Positions 1 to 4,316 of a DNA stretch of 5,195 nt are shown in pieces; the stretch's first letter is position 1; the number at the start of each line of letters is the position of its first letter. Under the pieces are notes generated by a model. It did no database searches, was not told the DNA's origin, and saw only the letters and a program-made list of their open reading frames with translations. The position numbers were made by a program, and so were the translations under genes. The stretch spans positions 1-5,195 of the forward strand of contig MVZB01000237.1 in NCBI GenBank assembly GCA_002068205.1, in the 5' to 3' direction. The stretch is from a candidate division BRC1 bacterium ADurb.BinA292. GTDB lineage: Bacteria > Sumerlaeota > Sumerlaeia > MVZB01.

Positions 1-230
1 GGCTGGGGGCCCGGCGCGTCGATCACCACCGGCGTCGAGCTCTGGTCCTCATACTGCACCGCCGGCAGCGGCAGCAGCCCCGTCGCGGCGTCCATCGGTT
101 CGGTTGGCTGAGCGACGGCTGCGCGCATGCCCGCCAGCGCCACGGACAGCAACACAATCCGCGCCGTCGCGCCGGCAACCGCTGCGGCCGTCGATCGGCG
201 GGATGAAACCATGAGACGGCGGATGCGCAT
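1..230 (-). CDS. Exported protein of unknown function, N-terminal part only
   Basis: The minus strand is open from an ATG at 230-228 to the window edge, giving 76 codons without a stop, so the gene continues beyond position 1. The product begins with an Arg-rich n-region (MRIRRL, then further Arg to residue 24), a hydrophobic core around residues 25-34 (IVLLSVALAG) and an AVA|QP junction at residues 38-42. This is the pattern of a Sec signal peptide cut after Ala40, so the mature protein should be periplasmic, outer-membrane or secreted. The mature start (QPTEPMDAATGLLPLPAVQ) is not a family I recognise. A run of G lies just upstream of the ATG on the minus strand (roughly 240-246) and may act as a weak ribosome binding site. 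An in-frame ATG at 212-210 is an alternative start. The gene is divergent from cysK. Export is fairly well supported; function is unknown. Confidence 0.62.
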   Translation of the reverse strand, partial: MRIRRLMVSSRRSTAAAVAGATARIVLLSVALAGMRAAVAQPTEPMDAATGLLPLPAVQYEDQSSTPVVIDAPGPQ

Positions 231-282
231 GGGAAGGCCCCCTGAAGGGATGCGGCAGGTGAGACGAAACCCGATCGGACGG

Positions 283-314
283 GGCTGCAAAAACACGGTG
301 CAGCCAAAAACACG
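283..314. repeat. Stem-loop with a repeated CAAAAACACG
   Basis: The 10-mer CAAAAACACG occurs at 288-297 and again at 305-314, exactly 17 bases apart. The same segment carries the inverted repeat GGCTGC (283-288) and GCAGCC (300-305) around an 11-base loop. It lies in what would be the 5' untranslated leader of the leftward exported-protein gene, about 55-85 bases before its ATG. The repeat and symmetry are seen directly. A role as a protein or RNA-binding site is only an inference, and a local tandem duplication would also explain it. Confidence 0.5.
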
Positions 315-329
315 AACAACTTACCTCTT

Positions 330-358
330 ATTGTGAGCAATCCCGACGTGGACGTCCA
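330..358 (-). promoter_or_regulatory. Candidate sigma70-type promoter for the leftward gene
   Basis: On the minus strand TGGACG (358-353, four of six matches to TTGACA) is followed after 17 bases by CACAAT (335-330, four of six matches to TATAAT). Transcription would begin near 323 and give a leader of about 90 bases before the ATG at 230. The spacing is ideal and the site sits in the A/T-richest part of the intergenic region. Both hexamers are imperfect, however, and the host's promoter consensus is unknown. Confidence 0.28.
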
Positions 359-360
359 CG
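347..360. promoter_or_regulatory. Perfect 14-bp palindrome, candidate operator
   Basis: CGTGGACGTCCACG is a perfect palindrome, with 7-base half-sites and no spacer. It overlaps the proposed -35 element of the leftward promoter, where a dimeric repressor could block polymerase. The symmetry is certain. The regulatory role is inferred from position only, and no specific regulator family can be named. Confidence 0.35.
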
Positions 361-385
361 AAAAAGCCCGGCCGCGGCCCCAGGC
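361..385 (-). terminator. Terminator-like hairpin pointing left
   Basis: Read on the minus strand, GCCTGG (385-380) and CCGGGC (371-366) form a six-pair stem, including one G-U pair, with an 8-base loop. It is followed at once by TTTTT (365-361), the shape of an intrinsic terminator. The same bases can instead join a longer stem (370-384 with 393-408, interrupted by bulges), so two exclusive folds are possible. No gene ends here on the minus strand. It would therefore stop antisense or upstream read-through before the leftward promoter, or act as a leader attenuator if transcription starts further right. The surrounding G+C content makes chance hairpins common. Confidence 0.33.
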
Positions 386-523
386 CCGGGTCCCTGGCGG
401 GGCCGGCCAGCGGCCCGCGCGGCGGGTGCGCGCCGCCCGCCAGACGCTTGAACCGGCCTGTTTTATCCTTCCGTTTAGCCCTTTCTCGGTCTAACATGAA
501 TCGGAATCTGCCGCAGGTCCTCC

Positions 524-617
524 CATCCGGTGGATGCGCATCGCCCCGATGCGGAGGCAGGGCGTCGGAAGGGCCGTGCGCCGCGCGGTCGCACGGCGTC
601 GGTCGCCGCGGCCGCGG
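524..617 (+). other. Hairpin-rich 5' leader of cysK
   Basis: Four inverted repeats follow one another. CATCC/GGATG (524-528 and 532-536, loop GGT) directly abuts CGCATCG/CGATGCG (537-543 and 547-553, loop CCC). Next comes GCCGTGCG/CGCACGGC (573-580 and 590-597), a perfect 8-pair stem with a 9-base loop. Last is the 12-base palindrome CCGCGGCCGCGG (606-617). GGCGTCGG also recurs at 561-568 and 595-602. All would lie in the cysK mRNA leader, 60-150 bases before the start codon. I do not recognise a known riboswitch, including the SAM-I/S-box signature. The structures are visible; regulation is inferred. Confidence 0.42.
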
Positions 618-661
618 GATCGTCCCCGCCCGATCCCCTCGGATCTTGCTTCATTGGCTGG

Positions 662-667
662 AAGGAG
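662..667 (+). promoter_or_regulatory. cysK ribosome binding site that fixes the start
   Basis: AAGGAG lies eight bases before the ATG at 676. It is a near-perfect Shine-Dalgarno match and decides in favour of 676 over the in-frame upstream ATGs at 448 and 496. Confidence 0.85.
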
Positions 668-675
668 TCCCATTC

Positions 676-1647
676 ATGGCGCGCCTGTTCGAAAGCATCG
701 TCGATACGATCGGCCACACTCCGTTGGTCAAGCTGCGCCGCGTGGCCGAGGAGGCCGGCGCGCGGGCCGATGTCTATCTGAAGCTGGAATTCTTCAATCC
801 GCTCGGTTCGGTGAAGGACCGCATCGGCGCTGCGATGATCGAGGCGGCCGAACAAGCCGGCAAGATCGAGCCGGGCAAGACCGTCCTGATCGAACCGACG
901 AGCGGCAACACCGGCATCGCGCTGGCCTTCGTCGCCGCCGCCAAGGGTTACCCGCTGATCCTGACGATGCCCGAGTCGATGAGCATCGAACGGCGCAAGC
1001 TGCTCAAGATCCTCGGGGCGCGCCTCGTGCTGACCGAGGGCTCGAAGGGCATGAAGGGCGCCATCGAAGTTGCCGAGGATCTGCACCGCAAAATCCCCAA
1101 CAGCTTCATCCCCCAGCAGTTCGCCAACCCCGCCAACCCCGACATCCACCGCCGGACGACCGCCCAGGAGATCTGGGAGGACACCGACGGTCGCGTCGAC
1201 GTCGTCGTCTCAGGCGTCGGCACGGGGGGCACCGTCACCGGCGTCGGCGAGGTGCTCAAGCAGAAGAAGCCGTCGGTGCACATCGTCGCGCTCGAGCCGG
1301 TCACGTCGCAGGTGCTGGCCGGCGGCGAGCCCGGTCCACACCGTCTGCAGGGCCTCGGCGCGGGCTTCGTCCCCGAGGTGCTCAACCGCGGCGTGATCGA
1401 CGAGATCATCGCCGTAACCGAGGAAGACGCCGCGCGCATGAATCGCGAGATCACGCGCAAGGAGGGGATCCCGATCGGCATCAGTTCGGGCGCCGCCGCC
1501 TGGGCCGCCGTCGAGATCGCCAAACGACCCGAAATGGCGGGCAAGCTGATCGTCGCCGTCATGCCCTCGGCCTCCGAACGCTACCTCTCGGCGTGGATCT
1601 ACAACGATATCGACCTTGAAAGCGACAGCATTGACGATCTGCTGTAA
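676..1647 (+). CDS. cysK: O-acetylserine sulfhydrylase (cysteine synthase A type)
   Basis: This 323-residue protein is a full-length member of the fold-type II PLP enzymes that make L-cysteine from O-acetyl-L-serine and sulfide in the cytoplasm. The signature motifs are in order. IGHTPLVKL is at 12-20. NPLGSVKDR is at 41-49, with Lys47 as the expected PLP Schiff-base lysine. The substrate loop TSGNTG is at 75-80, QQFANPANP at 147-155 and HRRTTAQEIW at 158-167. The phosphate-binding glycine loop GVGTGGT is at 180-186. GISSGAA is at 268-274, where a Ser contacts the PLP ring nitrogen in the family. ERYLS is at 301-305. The stretch before ERY reads PSAS, where the E. coli enzyme has PSSG. The C-terminus is acidic (DIDLESDSIDDLL). 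The start at 676 is set by AAGGAG and by where homology begins. Serine acetyltransferase (cysE) is not in the window. A cystathionine beta-synthase or CysM role is less likely given the motif set but not excluded. Confidence 0.95.
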   Translation: MARLFESIVDTIGHTPLVKLRRVAEEAGARADVYLKLEFFNPLGSVKDRIGAAMIEAAEQAGKIEPGKTVLIEPTSGNTGIALAFVAAAKGYPLILTMPESMSIERRKLLKILGARLVLTEGSKGMKGAIEVAEDLHRKIPNSFIPQQFANPANPDIHRRTTAQEIWEDTDGRVDVVVSGVGTGGTVTGVGEVLKQKKPSVHIVALEPVTSQVLAGGEPGPHRLQGLGAGFVPEVLNRGVIDEIIAVTEEDAARMNREITRKEGIPIGISSGAAAWAAVEIAKRPEMAGKLIVAVMPSASERYLSAWIYNDIDLESDSIDDLL

Positions 1648-1662
1648 TCGCGTCCCGCGCCC

Positions 1663-2946
1663 GTGATCTTTTTCCTGCATCTGCTCTGGCGGCACGTCCG
1701 TCAGTACCCCACGCGGGCGCTGGCGGCCGTGGTCGTCCTGACGGCGGCCTCCACCATCATGTTGACCCTGCTCGGCCTGGGCGTGGCGTTGCGCTTCCGG
1801 CTGGGGGACTATCTGACCGAGCTTTTTCCGGAAGAGCAGCTCCGCCTGGAGGCGCGCCGCGCCAATCTGGGCTACATCGCCCTGGAGAATAACCCGATTA
1901 CGCCGGAGAAGGTGGCCGAGCTCAAATCTCTGCCGGGCGTCAATCAGGTCTGGTCGGTTGAACCGCTCCGCTTCCCGATCTACGCCACCGGCAGCATCCT
2001 CGGTCAGGAGTTGGCATCGGATGCCGTTGTGCATGGCGTGCCGCGCGCGCTGGTGGCCGATTCGCTTCCGCCCGACGCCCCCTGGCGGATGCCCGACGAT
2101 CCCGACGCCCCCTGCCCGGTCATCGTGTCCAGTTACTTTCTGGATCTTTACAATCTGGGGCTTGCGCGCTCCAGCGGTCTGCCGGCGCTGAGTCCCTCGG
2201 CCCTGGTCGGGCGCGATTTCACGTTCGTGATGGGCGAATCGGTCCTCGGGCTGGGCCTGGCATCGGACGTGACGCCGGTTCAGGTCAGGGCGAAGGTCGT
2301 CGGCCTCTCCAAACAGCCCGGGATGCTCGGCCTGGCGATTCCCGCCGACATCGCGCGGGCCTACAACCACAAGTTCGCCCCCGGCACCCCGGAAACCTAT
2401 GCCCAGGTCGTCGTGCAAACGGCTCGCGACGCCGACCGCCAGGCGATCCTCGCCCGTGCCGGCGAGATGGGGCTGCAACTGGCCGGCGGCGAGCTGCTCG
2501 GCGAACAACTCAAGTTCGGCGTGCGCCTGACCGGCTGGGCCGTCATCGCGCTGGCGCTGGCGATCTTCGCCCTCGGCATGCTGACGTTCTACCTCCTGTT
2601 CACGATGATTTTCCACGCGCGGCGCCCGGACCTGATCGCCCTGCGCACGCTGGGCCTGACCCCCGCGCAGGCCGTCGGCCTGGCCCTGGGCGAGGTGATT
2701 CTGCTCGCGGCGACCGCCGTCGCGCTGGCGCTGGCCGCCACGGCCGGCCTCGCCGCCTGGGCCGGGGCCACGATGGCGCGCTGGACCGAGCACCTGAGCT
2801 GGCTGCCGGAGGACTTGCTGCGCCCCCAGCCCGGCTGGCTGCTGGCCGGGGCGGCGCTGATCCTGGGCGTCACGCTCCTGCTGGCGACGCCGATGCTGCG
2901 CTGGGTGGTGACGGTCCGCCCCGCGGCCGTCATCCGCGATCGCTAG
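1663..2946 (+). CDS. FtsX/MacB-type ABC transporter permease
   Basis: The 427-residue product has the four-helix layout of this permease family. TM1 is at about 19-44, followed by an extracytoplasmic domain at about 45-287 (MacB-PCD-like position). TM2 is at about 290-317, TM3 at about 337-368 and TM4 at about 390-416. After TM2 the cytoplasmic loop RRPDLIALRTLGLTPAQ (320-336) matches the usual 'R..EIA.LRALG....Q' coupling loop that contacts the ATPase. The tail VRPAAVIRD resembles the family's typical ending. Such permeases work as dimers with a LolD/MacB-type ATPase, in lipoprotein release, export or cell-wall control; which one applies here cannot be told. The start is GTG, 15 bases after the cysK stop, with no Shine-Dalgarno sequence, so translation may be coupled to cysK. 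A later start would remove TM1. No Walker-type ATPase gene is adjacent on either side. Confidence 0.85.
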   Translation: MIFFLHLLWRHVRQYPTRALAAVVVLTAASTIMLTLLGLGVALRFRLGDYLTELFPEEQLRLEARRANLGYIALENNPITPEKVAELKSLPGVNQVWSVEPLRFPIYATGSILGQELASDAVVHGVPRALVADSLPPDAPWRMPDDPDAPCPVIVSSYFLDLYNLGLARSSGLPALSPSALVGRDFTFVMGESVLGLGLASDVTPVQVRAKVVGLSKQPGMLGLAIPADIARAYNHKFAPGTPETYAQVVVQTARDADRQAILARAGEMGLQLAGGELLGEQLKFGVRLTGWAVIALALAIFALGMLTFYLLFTMIFHARRPDLIALRTLGLTPAQAVGLALGEVILLAATAVALALAATAGLAAWAGATMARWTEHLSWLPEDLLRPQPGWLLAGAALILGVTLLLATPMLRWVVTVRPAAVIRDR

Positions 2947-2989
2947 CGGGAACTCCCACCCAGCCGACTGGCCGCAACGCCGCGGACGC

Positions 2990-2994
2990 GGAGG
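2990..2994 (+). promoter_or_regulatory. Ribosome binding site of the SRAP gene
   Basis: GGAGG with an eight-base spacer to ATG at 3003. Because Cys must be residue 2, this site and the start codon confirm each other. Confidence 0.8.
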
Positions 2995-3002
2995 AAACCC
3001 GG

Positions 3003-3731
3003 ATGTGCGGACGCTTTGCCGTCTACTCGACGATTGAGGAACTGGCCGAGCTGATTCGGGAGGCGCTGCCCGATCTGGAAGTCGAGCCGGCGAGGGGGTT
3101 CGTTCCGTCGTACAACATCGCCCCCTCGGCCGCGATCGTGACGATCGGCCGGAGACGGCCGGAGCATCCGCACCGGATGGCGCTGCTCAAATGGGGGCTG
3201 GTGCCGAGCTTCGCGAAGGACCCGACCCGCATGGCGCCGATCAACGTGCGGTCGGAGACGGTGCTGACGAAACCGATGTTCCGCCGGCCGATCGAGCGCC
3301 AGCGCTGCCTGGTGCCGGCCAACGGGTTCTTTGAATGGAAACGCGCGGGGAGCCGCAAGCAACCTTATTTCATCCGGCGCGCCGACGGCCGACCGCTGCT
3401 GATGGCGGGAATCTACGACGTGTGGAGGGGCGGCGAGGGCGGCGCGCCGTTGATGACGTGTGCAATTCTGACAACCGACAGCAATGATTGGATGAAACCC
3501 ATTCATCACCGCATGCCGGTGATGGTTGCGCCGGAGGCCGCGGCGCGCTGGTGCGACCCGCAGCGCTCCGCCGCCGACGTCCTCCCCCTGCTGACACCCC
3601 CGCCCGCCGATGCGCTCGAAGCCTATCCGGTCGACGCCCGGATGAACAGCCCGCGCCACGACGACCCGGCGTGCATCGCGCCGCTGCCGCCCGCGCCCGA
3701 CGTCCCCGGCGACAAGGTAGATTCGGAGTAG
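3003..3731 (+). CDS. SRAP-domain abasic-site DNA-protein crosslinking protein (YedK/HMCES family)
   Basis: The 242-residue protein begins MCGRF. Cys2 becomes the mature N-terminus after Met removal and in this family forms a thiazolidine crosslink with abasic sites in single-stranded DNA. Other family hallmarks follow: PSYNIAP at 36-41, KWGLVPSF at 63-70 and NVRSET at 81-86 (Asn81 and Arg83 in the DNA and active-site positions). CLVPANGFFEW is at 102-112, with Glu111 as the catalytic glutamate. IHHRMPV is at 167-173, with His168 in the place of the catalytic His. All the residues needed for activity are therefore present. The length is near the usual 220-240, with a short Pro/Asp-rich tail after about 221. 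GGAGG at 2990-2994, eight bases before the ATG, supports the start. It follows the permease by 56 bases and may share its transcript. I saw no obvious LexA-type box in the gap. The gene to its right is convergent. Confidence 0.93.
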   Translation: MCGRFAVYSTIEELAELIREALPDLEVEPARGFVPSYNIAPSAAIVTIGRRRPEHPHRMALLKWGLVPSFAKDPTRMAPINVRSETVLTKPMFRRPIERQRCLVPANGFFEWKRAGSRKQPYFIRRADGRPLLMAGIYDVWRGGEGGAPLMTCAILTTDSNDWMKPIHHRMPVMVAPEAAARWCDPQRSAADVLPLLTPPPADALEAYPVDARMNSPRHDDPACIAPLPPAPDVPGDKVDSE

Positions 3732-3758
3732 ATGTGATCGAGGCTGTGCAGTCCGGCC

Positions 3759-4094
3759 TCAGTCAGCCGCCGCCGTTTCAACTTCGCCCGGCGCCGGCGG
3801 GAGGGGGAGCTGGACGACCGGCGCGGCCATCACGTCGCGGATGCGTTCCCAAAGCCGGTCGGCGGCGAACGGGTCGATCCGCCGATAGGCCTCAACGGCC
3901 CGCCAGACGCGCGCCCGGGTCCCCGCGCCCGGTCGCAGCAGAACGTTCATCGCCTCGGCGGCGCGCGCGGTCCGGCCGGTCTGCAAATAGCATTCGATCA
4001 AGTCGGGAACGTAATCGGCGCCGGCGCCGAGCGGGTCGCCGTCGAACACAGACGGTTCGAGCAGCTCAATTGCCTTGTCCCGCCAACTCGACAT
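3759..4094 (-). CDS. Small TPR-like protein of unknown function
   Basis: With the start at the ATG 4094-4092 the product has 111 residues. Residues 26-54 (core LIECYLQTGRTARAAEAM) fit one tetratricopeptide-like helix pair: small and large hydrophobic residues at the expected spacing, Gly after the first helix and an Ala-rich second helix. Residues 60-90 look like another amphipathic helical pair, and the tail is rich in Pro and Ala. Codons end mostly in G or C, as in the neighbouring real genes, which supports coding. The frame is open upstream to an ATG at 4214, but those 40 residues are Arg-rich, use A/T-ending codons more freely and coincide with a strong inverted repeat, so I prefer 4094. 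Neither start has a clear Shine-Dalgarno sequence. It could be a small adaptor protein, or the surviving C-terminal end of a longer TPR protein. No function can be assigned. It is convergent with the SRAP gene, 27 bases between stops. Confidence 0.6.
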   Translation of the reverse strand: MSSWRDKAIELLEPSVFDGDPLGAGADYVPDLIECYLQTGRTARAAEAMNVLLRPGAGTRARVWRAVEAYRRIDPFAADRLWERIRDVMAAPVVQLPLPPAPGEVETAAAD

Positions 4095-4133
4095 CGACCG
4101 ATAGTCGGAAGGGGACCGAAAGCCGCGCCGACG

Positions 4134-4198
4134 ACCGCTTCGCGGCCTCTGCCGCGCCGCAGGCAAATCCCCCCAAGCAGCGAGGCCGCGTCGGCGGT
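4134..4198. repeat. Long imperfect inverted repeat upstream of the TPR-like gene
   Basis: CGCGGCCTC (4141-4149) and GAGGCCGCG (4182-4190) are perfect 9-base inverted repeats. They are extended, across a small internal loop, by ACCGC (4134-4138) and GCGGT (4194-4198). The enclosed 32 bases include a run of six C (4169-4174). The element sits between the divergent TPR-like and glycosyltransferase genes. It could be a cruciform or RNA leader structure, or a copy of a dispersed repeat. The symmetry is seen; any function is inferred. Confidence 0.5.
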
Positions 4199-4316
4199 TT
4201 AGAGCCAGCTTCATCTACCGCGTAAGAAGGGTCGCATTCGGCGGGCGGTCGGCGTTAGGATGGAGCCGCCGGCGTTCCGGTTCCCTGATCTCCCGCTGCC
4301 CCGGCGCCTGTCAGCC

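Larger units (their letters stand above)
231..675. other. Intergenic region between divergent genes
   Basis: These 445 bases separate the leftward exported-protein gene from rightward cysK. I see no convincing gene. The cysK reading frame happens to be open back to 448, but that stretch has no family similarity and is full of inverted repeats. The left third (about 286-340) is distinctly A/T-richer than the rest and is the likeliest promoter zone for the leftward gene. The middle (361-441) is almost pure G+C and hairpin-forming, including GGCGGG at 421-426 paired with CCCGCC at 436-441. A T-rich patch at 461-497 is the only plausible place for a cysK promoter, but I found no good -35/-10 pair there. 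Confidence 0.7.

Noticed and set aside
23..340. Minus-strand open frame overlapping the exported-protein gene
   Set aside because: It is Cys/Arg-rich and has no sensible composition. The overlapping frame starting at 230 has a signal peptide with an AVA|QP cleavage site.
448..500. cysK promoter in the T-rich patch
   Set aside because: TTGAAC (448-453) has no acceptable -10 at 16-18 bases, and other pairs have wrong spacing. No call made.
448..675. In-frame upstream extension of cysK (76 extra codons)
   Set aside because: There is no similarity to CysK N-termini, no ribosome binding site at 448, and the stretch is full of inverted repeats. AAGGAG at 662-667 and the family start both point to 676.
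524..675. SAM-type riboswitch before cysK
   Set aside because: The conserved S-box sequence blocks are not present. Only generic hairpins can be supported.
475..1149. Minus-strand open frame opposite the start of cysK
   Set aside because: Antisense shadow of cysK, with no recognisable domain.
534..1619. Plus-strand open frame in another phase across cysK
   Set aside because: Extreme Arg and low-complexity composition; it is an out-of-frame reading of cysK.
1210..2793. Long minus-strand open frame opposite cysK and the permease
   Set aside because: It spans two well-supported plus-strand genes. Its Gly, Arg, Gln and Asp-rich composition is typical of an antisense shadow in G+C-rich DNA.
2943..3659. 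Minus-strand open frame opposite the SRAP gene
   Set aside because: The SRAP frame on the plus strand carries all the family motifs, so this is its shadow.
3732..3768. Possible bidirectional terminator between the SRAP and TPR-like genes (GAGGC 3740-3744 with GCCTC 3756-3760)
   Set aside because: The stem has only five pairs with an 11-base loop, and there is no T-run on either strand. It is too weak to call.
3488..4225. Plus-strand open frame from inside the SRAP gene into the next region
   Set aside because: It overlaps the SRAP gene out of phase and is Arg/Pro/Ala low complexity. The minus-strand TPR-like frame has better codon use and a recognisable fold pattern.
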